Positions 22,608-35,881 of a DNA stretch of 64,000 bases are shown here, piece after piece (within the stretch, counting starts at the first letter, position 1; each line of letters begins with the position of its first letter). The notes under the pieces were generated by a model. That model saw only the letters and a list, made by a program, of their open reading frames with translations. It searched no databases and had not been told where the DNA came from. Source of the stretch: Vicia villosa (taxonomy: Eukaryota; Streptophyta; Magnoliopsida; Fabales; Fabaceae). A program made the translations under genes and the position numbers. The stretch lies in assembly GCF_029867415.1 (NCBI RefSeq), contig NW_026705932.1, positions 124,001-188,000 on the forward strand, in the 5' to 3' direction.

Positions 22608-23116
22608 ATTATTATACATTCTTTTATATTGTTGAGATATCTCACCCTTCCGTATGAATGATGCTTTATACGACATCATGCAGATAGTCGGGAGTAGTTC
22701 CGAGGCTACGGAGTTTTGAAGAGGTTGCTTTTCATTTTCTTTCGAGTCGGCGTCATTGCTCTGATACGTAACGCTTGGGGGGTGAACACTTAGTTTATTT
22801 TGATGTTTGTTTTTGATGATTTGTTTGGAATCTTATGAACTCCCTATTATTTGAATAAATATCATATGTTTGTTGGATGCAAATGGTTTTAATATTGAAT
22901 ATGATTCTTTCCGCTGCGTAATAAAAGTAACATTGAGGATTATGAAACTGTTTTGATTCATCCGAAACCGTGTTATGCATCTATAAACAACCGAGTAGGT
23001 TTTATATGTTTGAAAAGTGTGACATCCTAATTGCATGTTTTATCACATGTTTATTATTTTGAAAAAAATTTACTCTGATTTTATATTAATATTGCCGGAG
23101 AAATTAGGGTGTTATA

Positions 23117-24118
23117 TAACATGTATACCCCAACGGCTGCCTCAAACATACCTTGTTGCACTAGCTCGCCGTATCTATCACGCAGTTAAGATAGGTGAAA
23201 GCGAGCACTACTCATAAACCTAAACTCCTCTAGGTCCTTCTCCTTAGCAACCCCCAAATATCGCACAACTGTCATACGTGCAGTCTCCTAACTATTGATA
23301 GGAGCGATGAAGAAACTACCTGCCAGCAGAATATGGAAAAGAAAGAAGACTTCATCCAATGTGATCGTTATCTCACCAAATAAAAGATGAAAGGAAGACG
23401 TCTCCTTGTACCGTTGCTCAACAAAGGCTGTGAATAGTTGACCGTCGAGCATGTTAGTGAACGGTCAACCAATAGTAGGTGATCGCATGGGCGGGCACCT
23501 TAAGCAGCATACACTCTTGTAACAAACAAAATAAAATAAACACTTAATTTCAACGTATCATTAATAAATAAAGTCAAACCAGAGACATATCATATACGTA
23601 CCTCTCCCTATCAATAGGCCCACCAGGAACCCCCCATATGTGTGTATAGACAGGTCTGTCGAAGCAAGAGCAATGACATGTGTATCCACAGGTGGAGTAA
23701 CCTACACATCATCGGCATGTGTAACCTCATCAGTCGTATGTGGAGTATGCGGCTCAATAATTATCTCTGTAGTAACCTCTGTAGTCACTGCTACCTTTGC
23801 CTCAAAAGGATGAGGAACCTCTACCAGATGAGACACGTATGCCTCTACCATCATCTGAACGTCATCCTAAACCATTGCACATGGTACCCAAACTGGCTCA
23901 TCCACATCATCTCTCGTCCATCCAGAACCAGATCTAGATCCTCTACGTCGAATAATATGGGGTGCACGAGACTGGGCATGATTTGCCAATCGTCTCTTGT
24001 GAGAACCGGCTAGTGCCACTCTCCCCGCCCGGAGTTGCGAGTCCTCCACATCACGTCCCCTATCTCGACCCCTACCAACTCTAGCTAGTTCACGCTGTTT
24101 ACCGCAATCGAACCATTT
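23117..24118 (-). pseudogene. Plant mobile domain (PMD)-type pseudogene
   Basis: On the minus strand the frame reads FVEQRYKETSSFHLLFGEIT followed by ITLDEVFFLFHILLAGSFF (around 23430-23300). This matches the PMD core, usually FHLPxGEMTITLDDV.xLL. Nearby are VRYLGVAKEKDLEEF and an upstream GGVPGGPIDRE that resembles the region before PMD. An intron-like gap at about 23602-23519 starts GTACGTATATG and ends TTACAAG on the minus strand. At least two stops break the frames. PMD proteins are transposon-derived or domesticated. The left edge is cut by the chromovirus LTR. Confidence 0.6.
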
Positions 24119-24706
24119 GTGCCTCTGGTGTTCGTTGAAAATACAAAAAATTGTATAAACTACCAGATTTCAAAAAATATCCGAAAATTTTGGGCTTTCC
24201 GAATTTTTCTAAATATGTGGTAAAGAAGCAAAGGGTCTTCGGTTTTTTCTAAAAATGCAGAAAAATGTCTTATTTTTTTTCGTATTTTTCAAAATATCTG
24301 ATTATTAACTTTAGAATTTATTGAAATGTTTTTTTGCATGTAAGCATTTTAACCGAATATTTTGAAAAATCCGTAAATATTTATGTATTTTTATTGTTTA
24401 TTTTGAAATATTCATAAATACTTATGAATGTTTTCCGCAGCTTTCAAAATAATCGAAAGAACTTAAGCATTTTTAATGGTTCTTTTAAAATATGCGGTTG
24501 AACTTATTAGTTTTTACCGACCATTTTCAAAATATCCGAAAAAGTATACATTTTTTTGAACCTTTTAAAATATTCGATAAAATTTTGCGAAAAATTCGGA
24601 AAAAAATGCTATAAAATGTTCAATAATGTGTCTGAAAAATCTGTAAAATTAGAGAACTTTTTAAAAAATTTACAATAATATTTGTAAAAATATAAATATA
24701 AAATAT
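24119..24706. other. AT-rich non-coding DNA with diverged short repeats
   Basis: The words AAAATATCCGAAAA, TTCGGAAAAA and related T-rich versions recur in many diverged forms. No gene is visible. It could be old transposon sequence linked to the PMD remnant. Confidence 0.5.
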
Positions 24707-25311
24707 GGTAAAAAGTTCGGGTGGAGACTTTTTCTCGATAGGCTTCCGGTGAAAGATATGTTGAAGATACGAGGTATTTCTATCCCTTTGGATGATTTAA
24801 AGTGCTTGTTTTGTGGTAATTGGTTGGAATCTAGTTCCCATTTATTTTTTAGTTGTTTGGTGGTGAAAAATATTTGGAGTGAGATAGCTAATTGGGTTGG
24901 TAAAGGGGATAGAGTAGATGTCGAGTGTTTGTCGAATTTTATGGATTGACACTTGTTTTTTCGTAGTAAAAAAGTTAAAGTTAGGAAGTTGGGAGTGGTT
25001 TGGCTTGCTACCACTTGGATTATTTGGTTGGTTAGAAATGGAGCTTGGTTTCGGAAGGAAGCTTGGAATGTGAACAATACCGTTTGGAATATTAAGCATT
25101 TGGTGTGGAGGTGGTCTTTTTGCGGGAAAATTACACACCCCAATTACTCTTTCTACGAGTTTTGCATGGATCCTTTGCATTTTTTGTCGTAGTCGTAATT
25201 GGTTTGTAATTCTCTTTTTGTCGGGTTATTCCCGTTTCTTCGTGTAAACAGGTTGGAGAACCCTTAGTTCTCCGGTTATTAATATATCTTGCTTAAAAAA
25301 AAAAAAAAAAA
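24707..25311 (+). mobile_element. 5'-truncated LINE 3' end with poly-A tail
   Basis: The reading frame carries the reverse-transcriptase zinc-binding domain, here CLFCGNWLESSSHLFFSC, then VVWLATTWIIWLVRNGAWF and HPNYSFYEF. One TGA interrupts it at 24947-24949. A 17-A tail at 25295-25311 closes it. The same C-terminal pattern (HP-YSFYEF then DPL-FLS) appears in the LINE at 30522-36255, so both belong to one family. The 5' junction near 24707 is not exact. Confidence 0.83.
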
Positions 25312-25992
<681 letters not shown>

Positions 25993-26139
25993 TTAGTTTA
26001 TAATCATTTTGTATGTTATTAAGACGTGTTTAGATTAAATCTATTGTATAATTGAAATAACATTAATTTTAACATATGAAATCATGATGACATAAAAATA
26101 AGAGATAATATAATTAAAATGTATATGAATTTTAAAGTT

Positions 26140-27399
<1,260 letters not shown>

Positions 27400-27671
27400 A
27401 GTCCCTATTAAAAAAATGACATATTTTAGTCCTTATAAAATTTGTATACATACAGTTTTAGTCTCTACTATTTTTAAAATTTTTAAAAAGTATTTTGAAA
27501 TCAAGTTTTGGGATTTTTTTTTAGGAACTTTTATAATGTTCTAAACATATTTGTAAAATAATCATTCAAATATATAAATCGGTTTAATAGTAAGGACGAA
27601 AATTACATGCATAATAATTTTATGGGATCAAAATATGTCATTTTTTTTTAATAGGGACCAAAATATGTCAA
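27400..27671. mobile_element. Foldback MITE-like element
   Basis: The left arm runs GTCCCTATTAAAAAAATGAC (27401) and then ATATTTTAGTCC. It is matched in inverted form by GTCATTTTTTTTTAATAGGGAC (27638-27659) and ATGGGATCAAAATAT further in. Arms of about 75 bp can pair with few mismatches. No coding capacity. Similar TTTTAGTCCCTA foldbacks are common in legumes. The family is not assigned. It sits about 180 bp upstream of the GDSL promoter. Confidence 0.72.
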
Positions 27672-27849
27672 TTTAATTTTTTTTATTATACTAAAAATGA
27701 TAAGAAACCTTGTAAGTCATAAGTTTATTTAATTAAAATATGAGTAATTAGTATTACTATTATAGGATTATACTGGAAATCTTATCCATTGTGATCCATA
27801 TGGATACTTCCTTGACACTTTGTTTAGATAAGTTTGGCATGTAAAACCC

Positions 27850-27857
27850 TATATATA
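27850..27857 (+). promoter_or_regulatory. TATA box of the GDSL gene
   Basis: TATATATA occurs 78 bp before the start codon, a fitting distance for a short leader. An AC-rich stretch (CACACACTTCC) lies between. Confidence 0.6.
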
Positions 27858-27934
27858 CCCCCTCCATTTTGTGATATCAACACACACTTCCATTTCTCAT
27901 TCTTCTTAACATAGCTATTTTGAAATCTAGAGAA

Positions 27935-28561
27935 ATGGCTGGTGAAACTAAAACATTGTTTGGTTTGTATCTTGTTCTCTTGGCTGCATGCTACATGCAG
28001 CATTGTGTCAATGGAGAATCTCAAGTGCCTTGCCTTTTCATATTTGGAGACTCTTTCTCTGACAGTGGAAACAATAACTATATTGAAACCACTGCAAACT
28101 CTGATTACTTGCCTTTTGGTATCGACTTTCCAACAGGACCAACAGGAAGAGCTACCAATGGGAGAACCAAAATTGACATAATTGGTAACGATTATTACAA
28201 CTACTAAGGACTTTTTTGATAGGGTTTTTATTTATTTATAATTTTTGAGATTTTTTAATGCCTTCTAATTTTACAAAGTAACATCATCATTAAATTTGTT
28301 TTGAATGGTAAAATATTAATAGTATATATAAATTATAAAAGATGAGAACAAGATTACAAGGGATTATGAAGAATACAATAAATTCTTTACATTATTAATT
28401 GATCCATATCATCAATAATTACATAACAATGATATGACATAATTGATGAACCCAAGTTAAAAATTTAGATCAATTAACTTTCTTGCTGGCGGAAACACAC
28501 CACATCGTCGTTGTTCATAAGATTGACTGAATATTTAATTGTTTTTGAATATTATGATATA

Positions 28562-28632
<71 letters not shown>

Positions 28633-30155
28633 ATTTTTTTAATTTAATTGGTTTTGAATATTGTGAATTTTATTTTTGCACAAGCTAACATTATAATTTT
28701 GTAGGCGAACTACTTGGATTTGAGAAAAAGATTCCACCTTTTGCAAATACCACTGGTTATGACATTCTGAAAGGTGTTAACTACGCATCTAGTTCGGGTG
28801 GAATTCTTTACGAGACCGGCAAAAAAACTGCGGTATTTATAATAAATTTGAATAAAATAATATATTTGGAGATTAACTTTGTTCCAACATGATATATAAA
28901 AGACGGATTTTACTATTTATAATAAATTTAAATAAAATAATATATTTGGAGATTAACTTTGTTCCAACATGATATATAAAAGACGGATTTTACTATTTAT
29001 AATAAATTTAAATAAAATGTTATAATGAATACCACTAAAATAGTGTTACACAATCTATGCAGATTAATAATATCTACTTGGGATTGCAATTACAAAATCA
29101 CAAAATTACAGTGTCCAGAATTGTTGCCGAGCTTGGCGGTTTGGCACAAGCCAAAGATCATCTCTCAAAGTGCTTGTATTATGTTTATATGGGCACCAAC
29201 GATTACGCACTAAATTATTTCCAACCACAACACTATTCAACAAGTAAACAGTATAACCCTACCGAATATGCTCAACTTCTTATTGACCAATTATCCAATT
29301 ATCTACAGGTATATACTAAAATTTACTTCAAGTCTAATATTTATCAACTTTAGTTTGATTGCTTATAATAAATTGGTATTTTTGGTGGACAGGTTTTGCA
29401 TAACAATTATGCAAGAAAACTCGTGCTAGTCGGGTTGGATAAAATAGGTTGCTCACCACTTGCCATTTCTGATGAAGGGAAACCTATTGGATCATGTGTT
29501 GAAGAACAGAATGATGCTGCATTAATCTATAGTCAGAAGCTTAGATCTCTTGTGGAAGACTTCAATTCCCTAGTTCTTTATTCCAAAACTATCTTCATAA
29601 ATACCACGGCTTTAGTCCCTGACAGCTCCGTTGGTAAACATTTCAAATAATTTCATTTCATATTTTAATATGGAAAATGCTAACCAGTGCCTACAGTGTA
29701 ATGGTTAAAATTTTAAAATAATAAATTTTATTTCGATAATCTGTATATTTAATATCTTGAAATTTGAAATATTAAATTTTCTATAAAATATTATTTTTTT
29801 TTGGAATGCTTAACCTTGCCCACTGGTTAGCAACACCCTTTTAATATTAATAATGAAAACGTCTATGATTTAAGTTCTTAAATATTGTAATTTAATGCAT
29901 ATTATTTTTTGTGTTTTAGGTTTTACTGTTACAGATAGAGCTTGCTGTCCCTTAAAAGCTAATGGATTCTGTTTCCCTGACTCAATACCGTGCACTAATA
30001 GAAATGAATACGTTTGGTTTGATGGAATTCATCCCACGGAAGCTGTGAACAACTTTGTTGCATTAGCTGCGTACAACAGCGCTGATACTCCAGATGTGAC
30101 TTATCCGTTGGATATCAACCAACTTGCTCAGTACGTTACTGGAAAGGGGACTTAG
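27935..30155 (+). CDS. GDSL esterase/lipase, secreted, five exons
   Basis: Exons are 27935-28187, 28705-28832, 29063-29308, 29393-29633 and 29920-30155. Each intron has GT and AG borders and the phases (1, 0, 0, 1) keep one frame of 367 residues, normal for plant GDSL lipases. The ATG at 27935 was chosen over an upstream TTG because it opens the signal peptide (about residues 1-27, hydrophobic core LFGLYLVLLAACYM). Block I is FIFGDSFSDSGNNN with Ser40. Block II lies in GVNYASSSGGI (Gly116 region). Block III is YMGTNDY with Asn173. Block V is FDGIHPT with Asp324 and His327. All catalytic residues are present. Such enzymes hydrolyse ester bonds of lipids or cell-wall or cuticle polymers in the apoplast; the substrate cannot be told. 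Intron 1 holds a TA repeat and intron 2 a tandem duplication. This is the only intact cellular gene seen. Confidence 0.9.
28556..28629. repeat. TA microsatellite in intron 1 of the GDSL gene
   Basis: About 31 TA units from 28567, preceded by a short interrupted portion. It lies inside the 517-bp first intron. Confidence 0.95.
28835..29020. repeat. 80-bp tandem repeat in intron 2 of the GDSL gene
   Basis: Units start ATTTATAATAAATTT at 28835, 28915 and 28995, giving two full copies and a partial third with one substitution between the first two. The repeat starts two bases after the splice donor and fills most of the 230-bp intron. Confidence 0.92.
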
Positions 30156-30196
30156 TCAGAATGGTATCTTTAAAAAAGCTATGTTTGTTTGCATGA

Positions 30197-30202
30197 AATA
30201 AA
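30197..30202 (+). terminator. Poly-A signal of the GDSL gene
   Basis: AATAAA lies 42 bp after the stop codon, a fitting place for a plant near-upstream element. Confidence 0.45.
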
Positions 30203-30509
30203 GATAATTTTAAATTATCATGTGTTAGTAATAAGTTGTCGTTTTTCTTTTCGGTCAATAAGCAATTATATTGCATAAGAATGTCCTAGTCCTTAATGTT
30301 GTCATAATGGCTTGGTTTGCTGGTTTGGTTTGATGTTGGAATTATTTCCTTTTCGTTGTAATATGGTTATTATCTTTAATGGATATGAGTCTCTTTGTGT
30401 TTAAGTTTATTTTATTTTTCGTAGTTGAAAAAATGGTTGAACATGACAGTACAAAGCTATGTCAAATCATATGAGTCGTCCATTTTATCGACTTACATTA
30501 AATGAAACA
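30203..30509. other. Intergenic DNA between the GDSL gene and the LINE
   Basis: T-rich and non-coding; nothing more specific is seen. Confidence 0.5.
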
Positions 30510-30521
30510 AGTTAATTTAAG
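30510..30521. repeat. Target-site duplication of the LINE, 3' side
   Basis: AGTTAATTTAAG occurs here and again at 36256-36267, directly outside both ends of the LINE. A thirteenth base T also matches at both ends if one T is taken from the poly-T tract. Confidence 0.88.
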
Positions 30522-30639
30522 TTTTTTTTTTTTAAGCAAGATGGAATATATAGGAGAACTGAGGGTTCTCAAACCTGTTTACCCGAGAGGCGGAAAAAAA
30601 ACAAAAATCCGCCGAAAAGAAATTACAAACCAAATATAG

Positions 30640-31410
30640 CTATGAGAGGAAAAACAAAGGGTCTTTAGTAAACTCATAGAAACTATATATTGGGTGCGTA
30701 ATTTCTCCGAAAAACGACCACTTCCATAACAAAGACTTGATATTCCAAACCGTATTATCAACAACCCAACCTTCATTGCGGAAGCAAAAACCATTTCTAG
30801 ACAACCAAAAAATCCACAAAATAGCTAACCATATCACCCCACATTTACCTTCCTTAACTTTCTTTTTTTTACAAAAGAGGAACCAATCCATAAAGCTTTG
30901 TAAACAATCTTCTTCCATCCCACTAACCGGTTTTCCAACCCAAACCGCTATCTCTCTCCAAACCACACCCGCCTCTTTACACTTGAAAAAAGAACGATCA
31001 CAACTTTCCGGAATAGTACCACAAAAAGCACACAAAGAATTCTCTATCGACAAAGAAACACCCCTACCCATCAATAAATCCTTGGTTGGTAACCTATTAA
31101 TTAGAAGCCTCCAACCAAAAGCCTTAATATTAAACGGCACATGCACCTTCCAAATTAAATCCTTCACAACATCGAATATATTCGGAGGGCCAAACGGATA
31201 GTTAAAACCGGCCAAAAACTCGTAACAAGAAGCAATGGAGAACGAACCTCCTCCCAAACCGCTCCACTCCACCTTATCTCTCCCCTCCATAAGGACATTT
31301 CGGCCCAACAACAAAAGATGGAGCATGCCATGCTCGACCACCACCGAAGGGTCGGTATCATCACCCAAAACCACACCGTAATTCCCCCACTTCCACACTC
31401 TATATATCAA
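30640..31410 (-). pseudogene. LINE ORF2 C-terminus, reverse-transcriptase zinc-binding domain
   Basis: The frame reads FGWRLLINRLPTKDLL, CAFCGTIPESCDRSFFKC (the Cys-rich segment of the zf-RVT domain), then VIWLAILWIFWLSRNGF and HPIYSFYEF, ending at 30640. It binds RNA or DNA in plant L1 proteins. A frameshift near 31405 separates it from the upstream part. Confidence 0.85.
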
Positions 31411-32315
31411 CCCAACCTCCCATACTAGCCACCGATACCCTTTTCAAACAAGAAAACGAAAACAACTTGGGAAAAAGCTCCTTTAAACTATAATTATCCG
31501 CCCAACAAGATTCCCAAAACGGAGTGATATAACCATTTCCAACCACAAACCTACATTTCGACACTACCGGGTCTTCCGCCGAATAACTGCCAATCGAAAT
31601 CAAATCTTTCCACCCCACCGAAAAAGAAGAAGAAGAAGAAAAAAGAGAAGAAGACATACCTCCACAAAATGAATTCATCACCCAATCACCATACCGGGCT
31701 TTTAGAACATTGTACCAAGGCGCTTCTTCCCCTTCTAAGATCCTCCACCGCCATTTATTAAGAAGTGCAAGGTTGAAAGTACCAACTTCCCTAAAACCAA
31801 GCCCGCCTTTAGAAGTCGGAAGACAAACATTCTTCCAACTAACCCAATGAATCTTCCTTCTCTCATCCAAACCCCCACACCATAAAATATTATTTTGAAT
31901 CCTCTCCACTTCCTTAGCTACCGAAGAAGGCATCTTATAGAAAGACATTGTGAAAATGGAAAGGGAACTAAGAATCGATTTAACTAGAGTGATTCTTCCT
32001 CCCAAACTTAAGAAACGGTTTTTCCAACCCGACAACCTCCTCCTCATCTTAGAAACAAGATGAGTCCAAGACTCCTTTTTCCGCGGATTACATCTCACCT
32101 TAATGCCAAGAAAAAAGAAAGTACTCTCTTCCACCTTGCAAGACAAAACATAGGATGCGGCCTCCAAAAAATTAGCACTCACATGTATATCGATCAACTT
32201 ACTTTTGTGATAGTTAATACCAAGACCTGACACCAAGTCGAACGCCCTAAGCACCGCCTTTATCGCCCACACTTGCCTCCATGAACCATCTCCCACTAAA
32301 AGAGTGTCGTCCGCA
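31400..32315 (-). pseudogene. LINE ORF2 middle part, reverse transcriptase thumb and linker
   Basis: It begins with FADDTLLVGDGS, the catalytic palm aspartates, directly after the TAA at 32315-32317. It continues with FDLVSGLGINYHKSK, FFLGIKV, KLSGWK-like and ILWCGG segments typical of plant L1 enzymes. It ends at a stop at 31400 after a frame change. Confidence 0.86.
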
Positions 32316-32317
32316 AA

Positions 32318-33400
32318 TTATAAAATGTCTACCGTGCATCCCCCATTAAAATCAAGACCTTTAAATTCTCCAATGTCAATTGATTTCTTAACTAGACCCG
32401 CTAAACCCTCCGCCACCACCACAAAAAGAAACGGGGATAACGGGTCACCTTGCCTCAATCCCTTCTTCACAACAAACTCTTTAGTCGGACTCCCATTCAC
32501 CAAAACGGATATAGAACTACGAAAAATCAACATCTCCATCCATCTTAGCCACACACCTCCAAAACCCATCCTTGCTAACATATATCTAAGTAAATTCCAC
32601 GAAACTCTATCGTAAGCCTTTTCAAAGTCGACCTTGAAAAGCAAGGTAGCTCTTCCTTCTTGCTTCGAAAAATGCAACACTTCATTAGCCACTACCACCC
32701 CGTCTAAAAGTTGTCTTCCCGGTACAAACGCACTTTGACAAGATGATATAATCGAATTCAAAACTTTCTTCAATCTCCCCGCTAGAAGTTTTGAAATAGC
32801 TTTATACAAACAACCTACCAAACAAATGGGCCTAAAATCGTCCAACCCCACCGGATTAGAAGATTTAGGAACCAAAGTCAAGAAAGATGAAATAATAGCC
32901 TTTGATAACGTTCCACCTCCATGAAAGTGATTAAAGAAACTCACAAAATCCTCCTTTAGGAAGAACCAACATCTCTTAATGAACAAAAAAGAAGTCCTCT
33001 TATTCACCTCATTTCTACCATTCAAAGTGTCAAGGAAGTCCTCCTCCGCCACTTCCTCCAATAAAGCGTCTCCCTTATTCACCTCCTTCAAGCATTCCTC
33101 CAATTCCAAGTCGATCTTACCAAAAATTGAGGCGTTCCACCATCTAAGTCTCTCTTTTAACCTTTTCAATTTTTCACATAGCACAAAATCGGCTCTACCC
33201 ACCACCGTCATCTCCTTCCATTCCGATTCAACAAAAGGAAGAAAAGAAGGAAAAGAGAACCATTCATTATTAAACTTGAACGGTTTAGGCCCCCAATTAG
33301 AATTATCCTTCACCAACCAAACCGGACAATGATCCGAAATATCTCTACAACGAACTAATTGACCAACCAAACTCCATCTATCCACAACAACATTAGACAC
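32318..33400 (-). pseudogene. LINE ORF2, end of endonuclease and reverse transcriptase fingers-palm
   Basis: It opens with RCRDISDHCPVWL, the catalytic Asp-His end of the APE-type endonuclease. Then come LVPKSSNPVGLDDFRPICLV, SAFVPGRQLLDGV, FKVDFEKAYDRVSW (first catalytic Asp) and GLRQGDPLSPFLF. A TAA stops it just before FADD. It is joined out of frame to the endonuclease start upstream. Confidence 0.88.
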
Positions 33401-34002
33401 TAAAAACGATCGATTCTACTCATGGATCTCTCGCATCCACTATACCAAGAAAACTTCTTACCTTTACAAGGGATATCCACCAAACCTATGTCCACAATGA
33501 ACTTACCGAACAACTCCTCTCCACTTGAAAGTTCCCCATCCCTCCTACCTTTCCTCTCCGTGGGATTTTTAATAGAATTAAAATCCCCACCTATAATCCA
33601 CTCCCCATCACAATATAAATTCTTCAACGACAAAATATTGGCCCACAATTCTTTCTTCTTAGCTAGAAGACAAGAAGAGTAAACGCTAAGAATATAATAT
33701 AATTCCCCCTTCCACTTTACTTTGATACCTAAAAAACCTTCACCTTTGAAACTTAGTATAACCTCCATAACACCTATCTTCCATAGAGATATCATACCTC
33801 CCGACATACCCACCGAATTTGAAAAAGAGAAGCCTATATCCTCCTTGGTCCAAAAACTATGAGCTAAACCTTCCGTCGTGTTTGTGAACTTAGTTTCTTG
33901 AATTAAAAATATGTCAGTCTCCCCTTTTTTAATTATATCACATATCCTCCTTCGTTTTAGAGCGTTTCCGCCCCCTCTAATGTTAAAAGAACCAATGATC
34001 AT
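33400..34002 (-). pseudogene. LINE ORF2 N-terminus, APE-type endonuclease
   Basis: The ATG at 34002 starts IIGSFNIRGG (catalytic Asn), then LIQETKF (metal-binding Glu), GGDFNSI (Asp, Asn) and SRIDRF. These are the APE-endonuclease motifs that nick target DNA. The start overlaps the ORF1 stop by ATGA, which suggests termination-reinitiation. A one-base loss near 33400 puts the remainder out of frame. Confidence 0.87.
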
Positions 34003-35881
34003 TTCAACACAACCGGAGTCTCCTTCTTAGACAAAACACTCTCCACCTCCAATCCTTTTAATTCTTCCATTTTCCAAACAAAGTGCTCCCTTCCTTTAGA
34101 ACATCCCACCCTTAACGCCTCAATCGCCATTCTCAACTTTTGACCATCTTCGGCATTCACATTTTCCCATTGTCTCGCATTGTTAGCCAAGATGAAGTTG
34201 TTCTCGGAGTGATTTCCATGAAGCTCCAATCCTCCCCCTCCGAGAGACCCTCCTCTCCTCAGACTGGTTTCCCGCCCCTGAACAGAAAAATTCACTTCCT
34301 CCACTGAAGCAGAAACAACATTCCTGCTAAACTTCAAAGCCTTTTTAATATTACCCTTCCTACTCATCCCCTTCATCCTTCTTAGAAGTTTGTTTTTAGA
34401 ACACCCCCCCAACTCAGCCACACTTCTGAACTTCACCTTTTTAGAGCAATGATCTTGTCTGTTCCTAAAAGAACACGGAACAGTAGTAGTTTCCACTTCC
34501 TCCGACACCGAAGAACCTCTCGCCTGAGGGTTCGTGTTTCCCACCTCCTTACAACTAGAACAGACTCAGCGGCTGAATCTTCGCGCAAAACACCTACCGA
34601 AACTCCCCCTTTCGCCTTTGCAGAATCAGAGACAGGAACTAAAACGGTTCCACCCAAAATCTTCACATCCAATTCGAAATCCTCAATAGAATCCCTATGC
34701 TCAAGACTACTACCAGACTTCAGAACCGATTGTTCACCCCACGACTCGCAGTCATCAGAATTAATGGATTCAGAGGAAACAGACTCATCAAGCGGAATCG
34801 GGTAACAAGAAGAGTGGAACGCAAACTGATGCTCTACTAAAAGAACCAGCTTAAAGACTTTACCATCAAGCTGCAGATCAACAGACTTAGGAATGGTAGA
34901 ATTAAAATCAATGCAAACCTGAATTCTAGTTACTTCGAATTGACGACCGCTTGCTGTTGCTTCATCCACACTAATGAATTTTCCAAAACGATTGCCCACA
35001 GACGAAAAAACAGCTGAATTCCACCCAAGACAAGGAATCCCAAAAACACGAATCCACGCCGCTCTCGAAACGTCCACCACCTCCTCGCTCCACTTCGACA
35101 TCCCTACAAACCAACTCTTCCACCACCCTTCCTCCTCCCCCAAAAATTCATACAAAGCCCCTCCCTCACATTCTTCCACTAAACACAATTTTGCCCCAAG
35201 AGGCGACGTCACAATACCGTAAAAACCAGCCTTTTCGATACTCTTTTGAATGCCATGCCCAGATCCAGGAATGTAAAGTTCTCCTACCCAAGCCTTTGAA
35301 AGTCTCCCTTTATCCTCCACAGACGAAGCACAAACCACAGGAACCTGAACAGACGCTAATCCGTCCCCTCTAGCAACGTTGTTCACCACCTCAGTAAAAG
35401 ATCTTCCATTAAACCTTGCCCCTCCCCAAGACTTGACCAGAGGGTCGTTCACAGGTACGCGGCGAGGAACGGTTCTAGAGGAACTATCCAGATTAACAGG
35501 CTTCACAACCCCGTATCCTTGCCTCTCAAATCTTGGAATGTTCGCGTGAATCTTCTTCCCTTCGAAAGCCACATTATCCAACTTAACCCCCAAACCCCGA
35601 GCGTCCTCCACATCCGAGAATCTCGCAATTCCAAACCGCTTGCCCAACTTGTTCCTCCTAGGTGCAATTGCAACCTCCACGGTATTACCAATACATCCGA
35701 ACAACACGAAAAGGTCTTCCGCCCTGCAATTTTCCGGGAACTCAGAAATGGTAAAAGAAGTGACGCCAATGACAACCTTACTCTTTGCCAGAAACACTTT
35801 CCAACGAGGGACCCAGTTACGAAAGTGACGACGAGCCGCCTTGAACCACCCTCCCTCTCGATGAACACCACCACCCTCCAT
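33999..35881 (-). pseudogene. LINE ORF1, RRM and DUF4283-like protein, frameshifted
   Basis: The ATG at 35881 opens a 482-codon frame (to 34433). A frameshift near 34545 moves to a second frame that runs to the TGA at 33999-34001. An RRM-like module lies at about residues 42-115: TSFTISEFPENC, EDLFVLFGCIG, GKRFGIARFSDV. A DUF4283-like segment follows, with WIRVFGIPCLGWNS and VTRIQVCIDF. The tail is basic. ORF1 proteins bind element RNA to form the transposition particle. The lengths match plant L1 ORF1, which are normally one uninterrupted frame. Confidence 0.82.

Larger units (their letters stand above)
10405..23116 (+). mobile_element. 5'-truncated Tekay-like Ty3/Gypsy chromovirus, split by a SIRE-type insertion
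   Basis: Plus-strand domains in order are gag zinc knuckles (10405-10634), protease (17811-18226), reverse transcriptase and RNase H (18240-19550), integrase with a GPY/F-type region and chromodomain remnant (19661-20960), purine tract GGTGGAGATT and a 3' LTR (21015-23116). Integrase after RNase H is Gypsy order. The TCATT duplicated by the SIRE insertion lies in the codons that join gag to protease, so the two parts were contiguous. The 5' LTR and gag N-terminus are missing; sequence left of 10402 is unrelated. Many stops and small deletions are present. Confidence 0.88.
21015..23116 (+). repeat. 3' LTR of the chromovirus
   Basis: It starts TGTAACACC after the purine tract and ends near GGTGTTATA, an inverted match to the start with the final CA mutated to TA. 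At about 2.1 kb it has the size of Tekay LTRs. It holds a cluster of AACCGGTT palindromes (21727-21895), a 60-bp tandem repeat (22201-22370), the 17-bp word at 22360 shared with two other LTRs, and a 52-bp repeat (22462-22607). The partner 5' LTR is missing, so the exact right end is by inference. Confidence 0.82.

Noticed and set aside
24670..25180. Minus-strand frames of 112-157 codons
   Set aside because: They are shadows of the LINE coding region on the plus strand.
27920..27934. An upstream in-frame start for the GDSL gene
   Set aside because: The codon is TTG, and translation from 27935 opens a normal signal peptide, so the ATG is preferred.
30737..31201. A 154-codon plus-strand frame inside the LINE
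   Set aside because: It is antisense to the zinc-binding domain coding frame; no domain is recognised.
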